From Homarus americanus (Eukaryota; Arthropoda; Malacostraca; Decapoda; Nephropidae), in NCBI RefSeq assembly GCF_018991925.1, contig NW_024726235.1, positions 1,916,601 to 1,980,600 of the forward strand: a DNA stretch of 64,000 bases, written 5' to 3'. This document shows, one piece after another, positions 9,794-37,436 of this stretch; the stretch's first letter is position 1, and each line of letters starts with the position of its first letter. Position numbers and translations under genes: made by a program. The notes beneath the pieces are model-generated. The model was not told where the DNA came from, made no database searches, and saw nothing but the letters and a program-made list of their open reading frames with translations.

Positions 9794-11950
9794 AAAAAAA
9801 GACAACCTCCCTAGATCAGAATCCGCTCGCAAGACCGTCGGACACGAAATACTGCCTCTAAACACCCGTATATGGGTTATGGTAGGCTGCCTAATGACAG
9901 CGTTCACAAAGTGGGAGCTAACCAGACAAATAGCTCTAAATTATCTACAATAATCGATCCAGTGCATAAGCTCACCACACTATTAGCTCATTCAAGGAAA
10001 GTTTCCCTTTTGAACCATCGTAGCAGCTTAGTTTTTTTGCAGCAATGTTTGAGTTCGTGGACATTATGGACACAGAAAACCCGAGAAAAGCAATATCAGT
10101 GTAAAGAGTAGACAACATTAAATTTTGTCTACAAGTAAAAAGTGAGACTGGCTTACATGATAAAACGATGCAAATAATATGTAAAGCGGACTTTGGCTAG
10201 CACGAGATAGTTTAACACAGAGCAACTCATGACCTGGTTATTATAGGTGGGAGTGTATTAGATCGGACACAATAAAACTATAAAAAACTACGGCATCAAT
10301 ACCGTTTTTTTTCCAATAGTACAGTGATCTCCCTCCCCCGATAGTGTAGTATCTACGAAGCCAGTCTCCCAACGCTGGGTAACTTTGGACAAACTTTTTA
10401 AAGTAAATGAGTATCAGAATCCTAGGTTCATAATTTTGACTGAATATGTTTATCATTAAACATGGATTTTCAGAATAGAATTTTAATGGGACAACCCCTT
10501 TTACTTCCCATTTTGCATCGTTAAGTTGATGGAGAGATATTAAGAACCAAGCCCGAGTCAGCCAGCCTAGCAACGAGTGAATATATCCGAGGCAGCGCGG
10601 CGCTTTGCCGGGCAGCGAGCATTTGGAAATCATCACGTGAGAAGCATGTGATATCTAGCATACCTTTACTGTTCTCCACTACAAAGATATTAAGTTTGAT
10701 TGAGATCGAACTTAAATGGTATTATGCTTACATTAATACTGACGCAGGGGTGTTTTTTTTGTTACACACTAGCTCTGAGAAGTATTGCTCGATAAATACA
10801 ATCACTTAAAACATTAACCGGACATCATGACACCAGAATTGGAATGTGAAGGGTAACACTAGAACTTTAGCCTCGTTGATACCCATGGCTTAAATGGCGA
10901 AATTTTATCACTGGATATTAGTATTTATTTAAGTTTATGAATACAGTTTAATGGCACTGCCACAATACAATGTGGTTACGGAACGCAGTGTACGCTTAAA
11001 TTGTTACACTGATGGGGATGAAGCCACCTCATGAACGTGAAAAGATACAAGCAAACAAAATCTCAGTGTAGTCAAAACTATTACGCCTTGTACTAACCAT
11101 TTGCATTTAGGAAACATTTAATTAATGACAACTCATTAACACTGAAGAGGGTTTTCACCCAATCTATTGAAGGCATCCGTTCTGTTTATCTTTACAAGGC
11201 TGAGCTATTCATAAAGCTCTCATCCAATCATAGGGCCTTGCACTTAGTGAGCACCAATCAAATTCTAGCACTTGCGACCAGTCTCCATATTTGAGGATCA
11301 GAAAGTTAGGTGGTGACCACCAGTTCCAACATCCTTCACTTATTCAACGCTGCTCAGCAAAGACGCTTCTCCTCTGCCTGCCCTCACAAATGAAGGTGTG
11401 TTGTTGCATGACTTATATTGTGCCAAGTCATAATTTTGTGCAGACGGTGTAAGTGTGTTTTGTGCACGTGTACAGGTGTGAGAAATTAAAGATGTATAGA
11501 GGAAAGATGTATAGAGGCACGTGTGTGTAAGAGTAAGAGCATAAAATGCTGTAGTTTTAGCGGAGCCACGTGTGTGTGTGAGGTTGTAAATGTGAATGTG
11601 TGGAGAGAGGGAGGAAGAGAAGCGACTCCTAACAAATACGGGGTCAGAGAGTGAGTAAAAAAGACCTGGAGGAGTCAAAGGAGGACTGACACAAAGCCAT
11701 GATTTTTTCTTTATTCTTGATCATGGTGTGTGTGTGTGTGGTCACGGCTGTGATAAAGGCCAACCAGGGGGTGTAATACTGTGCCTTTAGTAAATCAATT
11801 CTTAGTGTCACCAGTAACCACGGAAGAGGTTGTAAATAACTTAAAGTGAAGAACAAATTGGCAAGCAAGCTGGTAAGACACCACTGCCAGCAGAAACCAA
11901 GTCGTATTCTAGGTACCACAAAGACTTTTATTTTTATTGCATTTTTTATT
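9794..11950. other. Intergenic, no gene seen
   Basis: About 2.1 kb without a recognisable exon. It includes GT-rich low-complexity runs near 11400-11600 and 11725-11745. The longest frames lack family features. Confidence 0.45.
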
Positions 11951-11954
11951 TTGT

Positions 11955-12880
11955 TCTATCTCAAGGACTGAAACTGTGCCTACAATACACCATTCGCAGG
12001 GAGATACAGTGTACATAGTGATAGCACAAAGAGATATAGTCGCTGATGAGAACTGGAAAACTAAGTAAAAAGTATAATAAGCAGCACGATATAAACAAAC
12101 CAATACTAATACAAAGGTCTGACGACCCAAGGGAGCAAAACAAAGATAAAAAAAAAACCGCCTCAAAGAAAGTTTTATTTTTTTGTTTCTAAAGGACTGA
12201 GCGGGCGTATATAATCCGTTATTCATAGAAAAATGCAGTGTACGTACATAGAGACAGCACATAGATACCGACAAATCGCCAAAGTGAACGGAAAAAAAAA
12301 GAGAAGAAAAACAGAAGACAACTCATAAGGAAACACAGGACACAGTGTCGAGGAGGTTAAAACACCAACAGGAGGCAGCTGAGTTTTATTTATTTTTATA
12401 TTTTTTTCTCTTCTTCCTTTTTAAATAACATTGAATTGTCATACGGGCACGATCACCTCCATATCTCACTTTACTTAGACCTCAATTAGTAGATGTGACT
12501 ATTAAGGATGTCATCCCACTGAGGTGTATATCTCTTGCTCAGATGAAATAAACTGTGCTTGCCCGGTGGATGACACTAGCCATAACGGCCTATACACAGG
12601 CAGCGGACCGGGGCTTTTAAAGGGACCTTGACGCTAAGGCCCTGCTACCAGGACACATTAAAAGAAACTACCAAATTAATAATAATGATCAGTGTTGTTA
12701 TTATTATTATTATTATTATTAAGTCGACAATTAGAAGTGTTTCTAAAGGACTGCGTGGGCATATGATCAGTCATTCATAGCAAGATACAGTGTACATCGG
12801 GATAGCACATACTGAAGACACCAACAACTCGTCGAGAACTGGAAAAAAAGGGGAGGGGGGAATCAGAAGATAACTAAAAA
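11955..12880 (+). repeat. Three diverged copies of a ~120-bp repeat
   Basis: Related blocks lie at about 11960-12065, 12185-12300 and 12740-12860. Each has the order (TTTCTA)AAGGACTG, then CATTCATAG or CATTCGCAG, then a TGCAGTGTAC / ATACAGTGTAC core, GATAGCACA-type sequence and a GAACTGGAAAA or GAACGGAAAA end. They are irregularly spaced and the last lies just before a LINE ORF1, so they may be promoter repeats of that element's 5' UTR. Confidence 0.6.
12697..12720 (+). repeat. (TTA)n microsatellite
   Basis: About eight TTA units. Confidence 0.85.
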
Positions 12881-12936
12881 AAACTGTCTTGGAGGGCAAC
12901 ACTGGACGACCCCCCCCCCCCTCAACAGCAACAACC

Positions 12937-13563
12937 ATGAGGGGTATGACATGTGATTACTGCAGGGTGACGACGGATGTAGATGTAGATGGCACAGGCC
13001 TGAGCAATGCAGAGTTTAGGACGATACAAGTTGCCATAAAGCATGGGGGCTGTTGCTGGTACTGCTCTGACTGCATAGTCAAGGTGAAAGAGGCGATTGC
13101 AAGCCATAGGGGAACGAGTTCCCTGGGGACGAAAATAGATGAAGCTGGATCCTTGCTGGTTGCCAAACTAGAACAAGTTGGGAAAGGGATCCTTGCTAAG
13201 ACTGAGGAAGTAGCCGATAAAATGGAGGTGGTTGCAAAGAGGAGTTATGATGAGGCCTTAACACGGCCACGGGAGGTGGCGGAGAGTAATGCAGGATCAG
13301 AACAGGTTATACAGCAGCTAGGGACTCTGAAGAAGTGTGTCGAAGAAATAGCAATTAGCGGACCTACTGTTAGGGAAGAGGAGGAACAACAAGAACGTTT
13401 CCAGAGCAGGAACAATGTAATAGTTTTTGGAGTCCCTGAGAGCCAGGCGGAGGGAACTGAGAGTAGGATAACACACGATAAGATGCAGTTTAAGAATATT
13501 TGTACAGAGGTTCTGAAGATGTCGTCAGCCCCTCAGGATGTGAGGAGGCTGGGACAAAGGTAG
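12937..13563 (+). pseudogene. LINE ORF1 protein with PHD-like zinc finger
   Basis: The frame is open from upstream, but the first ATG in good position is at 12937 (MRGMTCDYC). It encodes about 208 residues. The N-terminal part has CDYC, then about 30 residues later GGCCWYCSDC, a cysteine layout like the PHD-type finger in ORF1 of CR1/L2-group LINEs. A charged, coiled-coil-prone middle follows (KLEQVGKGILAKTEEVADKM), then RSRNNVIVFGVPES-type sequence (here FQSRNNVIVFGVPES), the start of the RRM-like/C-terminal ORF1 domain. It stops at 13561 by a probable frameshift, and related sequence (EKWEVIRQAKTLARS) continues in another frame to about 13726. ORF1 proteins bind element RNA as chaperones. 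This copy is broken and fused to a mismatched 3' part. Confidence 0.78.
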
Positions 13564-13726
13564 GGAGACAAGCCTCGCCCCCTCAGGATCACACTAGTAA
13601 GGAGGAGAAATGGGAGGTTATTCGGCAGGCAAAAACCTTAGCAAGGAGCGAGGCATTTCGGAGTGTATTCATTCACCCAGATCGCATGGTAATGCAGAGC
13701 GAACAGCACTATTTGAGATTAAATGT

Positions 13727-14350
13727 GAGAAGGACCTAGGTGTGTATGTTGACAATGAGCTGAAGTTCTCGGGTCATTGCGAGAAGGTAAATCGGGCAAA
13801 TTGGTCCGAAATTGGATTATGAACAAAATAATAAAATCAGATAATATCACATTATGCAGTTCAGTTCTGGTCACCGTATTACAGAATGGATATAGAATCA
13901 TTGGAAAGAATTCAGAGGAGAATGACAAGACTAATCCCGGGCATTAGGAACCTTGAGTATAGAGACAGGTTAAAGCATCTTAATTTGCACTCCCTCGAGA
14001 GACGTAGAGCGAGGGGCGACCTGATAGAGGTGTATAAGTGGAAGTCAGGGCTAAACAAAGGGGACAATACAAAGGTACTGAAATATCCAACCAGGAGCGA
14101 ACTCGTAACAATGGTTTTAAATTAGACAAATTTAGATTTAGGCGTGAAAAAGGTAAACACTGGTTTGGAAACAGAGTAGTGGATGAATGGAACAAGTTAC
14201 CAAATATCATCATTAACTCGAATACGCTGAATAGCTTCAAACATAGGTTGGATGCTTATATGAGTAATAGGGGTTGGGTGTAAACGGGACTGCCCAGTAT
14301 GGGCCAATAGGCCCGCTGCAGTTTCCTCCATTCTTATGTTCTCTTTTTTT
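13727..14350 (+). mobile_element. Chimeric LINE 3' part (family A piece joined to family B)
   Basis: 13727-13803 encodes CEKDLGVYVDNELKFSGHCE, near-identical to family A. At about 13804 it switches to the family B sequence also found at 17.8-18.35 kb: MDIESLERIQRRMTRLIPGI, then LEYRDRLKHLNLHSLERRR, and ending near HWFGNRVVDEWNKLPNI and a stop at about 14281. The 3' UTR reads ACTGCCCAGTATGGGCCAAT and ends with TTCTTATGTTCT, a (TTATGTTC)-type CR1-like tail. Most of the RT is deleted. Confidence 0.85.
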
Positions 14351-15560
14351 GGAAACTTTTGACTAGCCAAAACAACCATGAAGATTATAAAAATCAATTA
14401 AAATAACTAGTTTCGTACAAAACTTAACCAGATCTAACTTAACTTCCCTCCCTACTATCGGTATAATTTGCCAAAGTTATGGTGGTAAACGAAGTCTTAA
14501 ATGAAAAATAGAAAATTTTATTACAGTATATACAACTTAATATCCTTTAAGTTACGGCATAAAAACAAAAAGTTATTGCCGTTTGACAATAACGGCAGTT
14601 GCATTTTAAAGTTTAATGGATGATTATCCCCATTTAACGTTAATATTCCGTAGTAAGCTTGTGTAAACCTCAATAGTCTTGCCATCTGTTGCCACCCAGT
14701 CACTCCTCTCTTCTGGTTTGACAGAAGCTGGTAGTCCCCTGTGAGTACTGATGTTTCACCCTCGCGGCCTCGTCAGCTGACGGAAAGTTCCGCACGCCTC
14801 TTGTCTTACCGAGGTACTTGGAAATCACTTGAGAACCAACACATAAAACACACATACTGTACATATAAAACACACATACTGTGCATGCATTCTAAAAAAT
14901 GAACATTGAATATGTATTTCATTTGAATATTTTGTTTTTCTAAAATAACAACTAAATAATAGAATAAATTGTTTTACTAGAGTGTTGTGGCAAGAATGCC
15001 GTCTGGGTGAAAGGAAACTTTCCGTATTTGTTATATATTTTGTTTAACCTTCTCCAGTTGGTCATTGGCTTAGTGACTTATCCAAATGATTAAACAAGCG
15101 ATCCAGGATTTACGCACTAAGGCAACGTTGGTGATATGACAATATTTTAATTAGATTTTGAATGTAGCAATAGGCCCTTTTCATCCGTGTAAATTTATAA
15201 TGGAATGCGCTACAACTAGTGCCTTTAAACCCGTATTATTGGTTGGAAAATGCAATAATCATAAATTGGACCAGAATTTTTATTTTAACTGTGTGAGGTA
15301 ATTACCTAGCTCTGCTTTTGTACTTACGCATATACGCAGAATAATATTTGCCGATTTTACGAACGCAAACTATTGTTTCTTGCTAATTTAACATGTCCTT
15401 CAATTATCAGGCTGCTCACCGTTAGGGGAGGGCGGGGGGTAGGCTTATGCTTAAATACGACCTTGAATTGAACCTTCATGATCCAGTGTTGAGACTTTAA
15501 TACAGAAGAAAATGTTCCTTGCTTTGATAATTAGAATCCAGGAAAAAAAGTGACGGAAAA
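14351..15560. other. Intergenic, no gene seen
   Basis: AT-rich sequence with a short duplicated 'AAAACACACATACTGT' phrase near 14850-14882. Nothing else was recognised. Confidence 0.45.
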
Positions 15561-15561
15561 A

Positions 15562-15586
15562 CCTAACCTAACCTAACTTAACCTAA
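15562..15586 (-). repeat. Interstitial TTAGG-type run (CCTAA strand)
   Basis: Five near-perfect CCTAA/ACCTA units, one with a substitution. Confidence 0.65.
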
Positions 15587-15589
15587 GTG

Positions 15590-15624
15590 CAATGCCATCA
15601 TATATAATATATATGATGGCATTG
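15590..15624. repeat. Perfect 17-bp-arm hairpin
   Basis: The arms at 15590-15606 and 15608-15624 are exact reverse complements (CAATGCCATCATATATA) around a single central base. It sits next to a (TA)n tract. Confidence 0.9.
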
Positions 15625-15641
15625 TACACATTGACAACACA

Positions 15642-15660
15642 ATATATATATATATATATA

Positions 15661-15714
<54 letters not shown>

Positions 15715-15743
15715 TGTTTTCAATTTTCAATTTCAATTGTTTA

Positions 15744-15782
<39 letters not shown>
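15642..15782. repeat. (TA)n tracts with a LINE-C tail piece between
   Basis: TA runs lie at 15642-15710 (with one CTG interruption) and 15747-15782. Between them is CAATTTTCAATTTCAATTG-type sequence identical to the 3' tail of LINE-C, so a very short LINE-C end may have inserted in the TA tract. Confidence 0.85.
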
Positions 15783-15786
<4 letters not shown>

Positions 15787-15796
15787 TGTTGTCAAT

Positions 15797-16989
15797 TTCA
15801 ATTTTCAATTTCAATTGTTTATTCCTTGATAAAGGAAGCGGGATCCTAGTGCTGTCACTAGGTACCCCTGTACAATGACACCAGAAGCATCTGGCAAGTG
15901 TGACAAGTATATACAGTATAAATATTATAAAGGGGCTTACTAAAGCCTAAGGAAGGAAGGATATTCCTTTAACACATAATCAATGTTATTTACAAAATCT
16001 CTGGCCAGTATGGGGAGGATCATCGTGTCTCCGTCAGGGGGTCGTGGAGTGGTGGTCCAGCAGGCGTCACGGAGGCGTTGTGTGTGGGGACATCTTAGGA
16101 GGTAGTGGATAAGGGTGCTGCTGTTGGGTCTTCTGCATAATGCACAAGAGCGTTGCTCAGGGGATGCGGGGATAGCAATCTCCCAAGCAAAGTCATGCCC
16201 AATGATGATACGGGCAGCAATCACGTCCCCTTTCCCGTAGACGTACGAGAGGTCAGGAAGTTTACGGAGGACATCGTACCAGGTGGGCGGGGAGTCCAGG
16301 GGGATGGCTGCTTCCCGAGCTTCTCTCTGTTTGCGGCGAATTTGGGTCCTAATCTGTAAGAGTGTTCGAGGAACAACGTAGTCAGGTGTGGCCTTGTTGC
16401 AGCCAGTCTTGGCAAGACCATCTGCTGCCTCATTCCCCAAGATACCGACATGACTGGGTATCCATAGGAATGTCACAGGACGGCCTGCATCCTGAAGTGT
16501 GGATGTTAACCCTCGTATTCGGAGGATGAGGTCCTTATTTTCCCCTGAACCAAATGCGATCCCGTCAAGAGCAGACCTGGAATCGCAGCAGACAAGCAAG
16601 GGGCAGAAGCCATCTGCTTCTTCCTCAGCGAGAAGGGCAGCAAGGAGGGCTATTAGTTTAGCCTGAGTGGAGGATGCCCCGTCAGAAACTCTGAGACAGT
16701 TTGATAGGCTCAGGGGCATCAGGACGGGAGATGTAGACACCAGCCCCGGCCCTACCTGTAGCGGGGTCAACAGAACCATCAGTGTAGAGGACGACCCTAC
16801 CTGGGGACCAGTGGGCGATCCTGGAGAAGTGGTATTTGCAGAGAATAACAGGGTTCACCTGGGATTTCGGGAGCGGTCCACAGAGGGCAATCACTTCAGG
16901 TTGAAAATCCAGCCAGGGAGGAGACGAACCAACAGCAGGGGTGACAACAATATCAGGCAGGAGGTCGTGTTCCTGAAGGGCTCGGATTA
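15797..16989 (-). mobile_element. LINE (family C) second copy, 5'-truncated
   Basis: A 13-bp duplication, TTGTGTTGTCAAT, at 15784-15796 and 16990-17002 marks a target-primed insertion. The 3' tail at the left is made of TCAATT-type units. The copy lacks the two LTR-like blocks present in the 4.6-6.7 kb copy, and the two are otherwise closely similar. Confidence 0.92.
15940..16894 (-). pseudogene. LINE-C RNase H and Cys/His C-terminus
   Basis: Two minus-strand frames (16682-16894 and 15940-16779) cover the RNase H domain and the ORF2 C-terminus. A 2-bp deletion in the GAGAGACAG run near 16692 (compare the copy at 6360) splits the frame. Visible landmarks are VLYTDGSVDPATGRAGAG, LLVCCDSRSALDGIAFGSG, WIPSHVGILGNEAADGLAK, then PSYVYGK-type linker sequence (LSYVYGKGDVIAARIIIG) and the CALCRR...HYLLRCPH module ending FLRL-stop. 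The RNase H glutamate is changed: STQAKLIAL here versus STQAELIAL in the other copy, so one catalytic carboxylate is lost. Relic, not functional. Confidence 0.88.
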
Positions 16990-17002
16990 TTGTGTTGTCA
17001 AT

Positions 17003-17794
17003 GTGTACAAGTCATGTGACTTTTTCCTGTGGACTTTATTTCCGTCCACCGATAATCATAGTCCATGCCCATCACATGTGTTGCAATGTGTTTATTTTGT
17101 TATGGTTTTGTTCGAAAATTAGATGTCCAACTGTCGCTACACAATAACTTATTGTTGACAACTGTGTATTAATGGAGCAACAGTTTACTGTATTATGAAA
17201 AACAGTAGTGTCAGCGGTAAGCCGAAAAAAAATGATCAAACATGTGGATCTACTCTTTAAATGTTTCCCAAAAATTTAGCAAATTGTACGTGTTTGTAGT
17301 AAGACTTCCACGTCCAAAAAGACGACACGTAGCTACTCAAAAGCACAGTATCTAATTTTTCGCCAAGGGGAAAAGGGGGGCCTGGCCACCCGACCTGTTG
17401 GCCCTTGTCACCCGCTAGATTATTAGCTTGCACCTTGAGACAACCGCCGACACTAACACTCACGCCACCTGGTAGCATAACAGTGTGACTCCAGCACTAA
17501 CTTAGGTTGCGTATTCAATCAATAGTCATAAAATATTCAAAACTAAGCTGCTGTTGCCCTCTTTATATTCTTAGCTGCCTACCATGTTCTCTACCCTAAC
17601 AACTATCACAGCACAGAGCTAGTGTCAAGTATAACGTAGGTGTTTCCGGTATAATTGTACAACAATTAATTATTTTCATCACATATGAGTAAAGAAACGC
17701 AAGATGTTAGGGCAGTTGGCCAAACGTTTCTGACCCGGATTTATTAGACAAGGACATTTTCCTAATATTAGGCAGTTATAAATACACATGAGAT
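17003..17794. other. Unassigned sequence
   Basis: No feature was recognised; one moderately GC-rich patch at 17355-17465. Confidence 0.4.
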
Positions 17795-18350
17795 AAGAAC
17801 ATAAGAACATAAGAATGGAGGAAACTGCAGCGGGCCTATTGACCCATACTGGGCAGTCCCGTTTATACCCAACTCCTATTGCTCATATAAGCATCCAACC
17901 TATGTTTGAAGCTATTCAGCGTATTCGAGTTAATGATGATATTTGGTAACTTGTTCCACTCATCCACTACTCTGTTTCCAAACCAGTGTTTACCAATTTC
18001 ACGCCGAAATCTAAATCTGTCTAATTTAAAACCATTGTTACGGGTTCGCTCCTGGTTGGATAGTTTGAGTACCTTTGTAATGTCCCCTTTGTTTAACCCT
18101 GACTTCCATTTATACACCTCTGTCATGTCGCCCCTCACTCTACGTCTCTCGAGGGAGTGCAAATTAAGATGCTTTAACCTGTCTCTATACTCAAGGATCC
18201 TAATGCCAGGGATTAGTCTTGTCATTCTCCTCTGGATTCTTTCCAATGATTCTATATCCATTCTGTAATACGGTGACCAGAACTGAACTGCGTAATGTGA
18301 TATTATCTGATTTTATTATTTTGTTCATAATCCAATTTCGGACCAAAAAA
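17795..18350 (-). mobile_element. LINE (family B, CR1-like) 3' fragment
   Basis: On the minus strand, 17863-18261 is open and encodes the last 132 residues of ORF2: MDIESLERIQRRMTRLIPGI at the start, LEYRDRLKHLNLHSLERRRV, KHWFGNRVVDEWNKLPNI and a stop. The 3' UTR ends in repeated AAGAACAT units (TTATGTTC on the element strand), the tandem tail typical of CR1-like LINEs. It is less damaged than the 13.8-kb copy and is 5'-truncated near 18350. Confidence 0.88.
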
Positions 18351-20099
18351 TGTAATTTCGGGAATAATAATGGTACATTGTATTGCAAACCCCGCTAACT
18401 TCCTAAGTGATCCTACACACCACAGCCAGACGTGAGAACAATGTCATATGGGTAATATATACGTAGGGAGGGGCCAGAGGGTCACATGCTTCCTAGTACC
18501 CTTGTATCCCTGGGTAAATTATCATGCACGTATAAAAAAATACTTCTTGACATTGCTCTGCCATGCAGCTTATAGACATTTTTTTTAGACTAACTGGCCA
18601 TGTTCATTTCGGTCAGGCCATACGTTTTGCTCTTGTTCCCCAGGAAAAACTTTTGTGATTCAGACAATTGTGCGTGTCAACTATCGGTGGCCGAAGCGTC
18701 CACGACTTAGACTAGCTTATGTGATAAGATAAGTTGGTGAGGTGTGTGGCGGTGTTGGCTTGACTTAATTCCCGGTGGGGGGTAATTGTGAGAGATGTTG
18801 TCCTTCACGAACCTCCTTAGTTCTTATTTGTATTTCTTGACGATCATTACATCAAAGTGTTTATGTGATAGTAAATTTATTCTTATTTATTGCTTTGGCT
18901 TGATATGGTTATCAAACTAGCACTGACACGCAGGCGCACCTTTTGTGTGTGTGTGTGTGTGTTTGAATCGTGGTGGGTGTCTGGGTGTGTCAATGTGGTA
19001 ACCCCTACGGTGAGGGGGAGTGAAGAGGGAAGTAGTGTGGAAGCAAGTTGGTAAGCGCGAATCGTGACGAGAATGTTAGTGTGACTCAAGGTGGTGACGG
19101 TAAGAAGTAGGGAGCGGTGTGGTGTCAGTTTAGGGTGGGCGCCGGGCGGGGAAAGTCGGCTACGTAAACAATGTTTACATCTGAATTATAATAATAGGTA
19201 TCGATTTATTGAAAATAAAACAGTTATAAGATGAAAATATACAAAGGACATAAGTAGTGACATGGATGAGAGTCGATAAGGAAGGATAATTATCAGTGCA
19301 GTTACAGTGCAAAAAATGAAGAATTTTGTTTAGTAGTGCCACACACACACATACACACACCGCCTTCATACTTAATATATTTCGTCACATTTCTACATAC
19401 TGTACAACCTTTTACAGACTTTCCCACACAGACGATCCTCGGACATTTCCTCACAGACGTCCACACAAACTCAGACAGTCTAGAGTACTAGACAGACAAT
19501 CTTTCACAGTCCAAACAGACACTTCCTCACAGTCTACACTCTACGTACACCCCAGTCAACACACGTGTCCACTCAATTTGGGTACATGAGAATGCATCTT
19601 AAGTTTCGGTATAATCAAAATGCAGCTTTGACTTCATTCTGACGGCCATATTTGTAGTGGAATAAAGTAAAACCTTTTGGATACGTTCTGATATCACAAG
19701 TACAAGTTGTGGGTACGAATATTCAAGCGTTGAGAATTGAAGCGCGGAGGCGATTAACATTGAACAGTTAGCTTCTGTGCGTGGAATTTTCAACACATGT
19801 ATGCAAATAATCCTCCCGCTGGGTACTGTACATGCAGGGATTGAATGTATACTACACTTGTAAGACTTTAAATCTATATGTTGCTGACGTAAGCAAGATT
19901 AATTGCGTGTAGCTGCCAACCGATCGATGGATCCTAAGCTAACAGTTGTGTTTATTGATGCAGCACACCGTGAAGAAATGCTGTGAATTTTGATTGGCAA
20001 AATTGATGAGAAATTGTTGTCAACGTCACGCTTATTGGTAAAAACGTTATGTCATCATAAAGCGACTCCACGATTCGTAAGAGATAAATGACGCCATTT
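18351..20099. other. Intergenic region upstream of the decarboxylase gene
   Basis: No exon was recognised. GT/AC-rich low-complexity sequence lies at 18945-18962 and 19341-19360. A promoter for the downstream gene may lie at the right edge, but no convincing core element was found. Confidence 0.4.
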
Positions 20100-20221
20100 C
20101 AGGATTAGTTAACTTTTGAAGACAAGCGTTGCCTGCAGTTCATTGTATCTTGAGTTTTGAAGGCATTACTGTATGTGTTGAGGATTACTGTATAATATTT
20201 AGATTAAATCACTTGCTGGAG
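20100..20221 (+). other. Possible untranslated first exon of the decarboxylase gene
   Basis: Coding exon 1 is preceded by a good splice acceptor (21648), so an upstream 5' UTR exon must exist. The best nearby donor is CTGGAG/GTAAGATA at 20222. The left edge is arbitrary, and other donors are possible. Confidence 0.3.
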
Positions 20222-21648
20222 GTAAGATAAATATTTGTATGAGGTTTCAGTATGACTATTCACACTACCACGGTACTTTAATCAATTTACAAATGTAAGG
20301 TAAAGTTACATTGTTTGTCTAGTCACGTGGAATGTTAGAAGGGTGTGTTAATACTGTACTGTACTAAAGCATATACATATGTAAGTTAAGTTCACAATTA
20401 TCAAGCACAAAGTCACGTGCTAGTTATGTGTTGTCGAATGATCGGGCTGAGTAATCACAGCAAATTAGGGTTGCCAGATAATTATTGATTTCAAAATACG
20501 GGACACCATCTTTTAGAGGTGGGGTGCTTAAAAAGATATAAGCAAATTAGAGAATCAAAAGAAATATTCAACTTTTAAAGGGAAATTAAAAGAAACAAAT
20601 TAATATCTTTTAAAACTAATTTTGGTCATGATCACTGTCCAGGAGACATTTCTCAAGAAAGCTTTATTTTCTGCAAAAATACGGTATTGCTTACAGTTCA
20701 TTTATATATTATGTAGATCAGATCAATCTCAGTATCTCTTTTTTATTGGTATTTATTTAAATAAAAAAAATAAGAAAGGTAGTCAGAATTAACAGGTAAT
20801 CCGAACTGTATGGCTGCAGTTTACCATAGTCATACCCTGAGTTCTTGTATCTCTGCAAATTTTACGATGTAAAAAGTTCACCACTGCTGCCACAACCTAC
20901 CAGAGACGAATCAAATATCACTCTGTTTTGTTGAGTGAGGTAAGAATTATGAAAAAATAATAATCTGAATGAAAAGTTATTTTTGTATGAGGTATTTAAC
21001 TCAAAGGGCTGTTACAATAGCAGGCCCACTGTAAATCGAAAGTTGCGAATTCGTATTCAGGGACAATTTGTTGGAGCTTCCAATAACTTGCTTAGACATA
21101 AACCATTGACTCTTCAGGCTTCTACGCCCTTAACTCATGAGACATAAGGCAAACATGAACTTAGCATGCTTCCCTGTTGGGCGCTGTAAACGCTTCTGCA
21201 CTACACCTTACACAAGGATGTAGGGGGGGGGCAGAGGCAAAAAAGCAAGCCTGGATAATTTATTGTTTTTCAAGTTAACATATCAGAGCCACTCAAATGC
21301 GGGACAATCATGTGTCCAAACACGTACTTTTATACTGTTCTTTATAAAATGCAAATAACCACAATGTTAAAATTTTTAAATTTACACTTTGCAGTGTTTT
21401 GCAATTCACTTTTCCTCTTCTTTATGTTAATATAAAGTATTTTGTCAGACTCATGCACAATTATCAGCAAAAAAAGTAAGGATTTAAGTTAATAATGGCT
21501 TCAGTCTAGGAAGAACATGAGTTAGACAAGCATTGACTACTGTAGAAACGAATAATCCTAATGATATCCACGTGAAGCAGACTTTGAATTTTGCTTCGCT
21601 GAATAAAATTTTTATTTCCGATGCCACTTTTGCTCTTATTCTGTGCAG

Positions 21649-21687
21649 GATTGAAGTTAATCTCGAGTCGATATCCTACGGTCAGGC
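21649..21687 (+). promoter_or_regulatory. 5' UTR part of coding exon 1
   Basis: It follows a pyrimidine-rich acceptor, TCTTATTCTGTGCAG, ending at 21648. 39 bases precede the ATG at 21688. Confidence 0.6.

Positions 21688-37436
<15,749 letters not shown>

Noticed and set aside
11340..12274. Several minus-strand frames of 90-120 residues
   Set aside because: Low-complexity Thr/His and hydrophobic runs from GT-rich DNA, overlapping a diverged repeat; no recognised domain.
20467..21325. Possible hAT MITE starting AGGGTTGCCAG in decarboxylase intron 1
   Set aside because: The right end (GCGGGACAATC...) does not pair convincingly and no 8-bp duplication was found.
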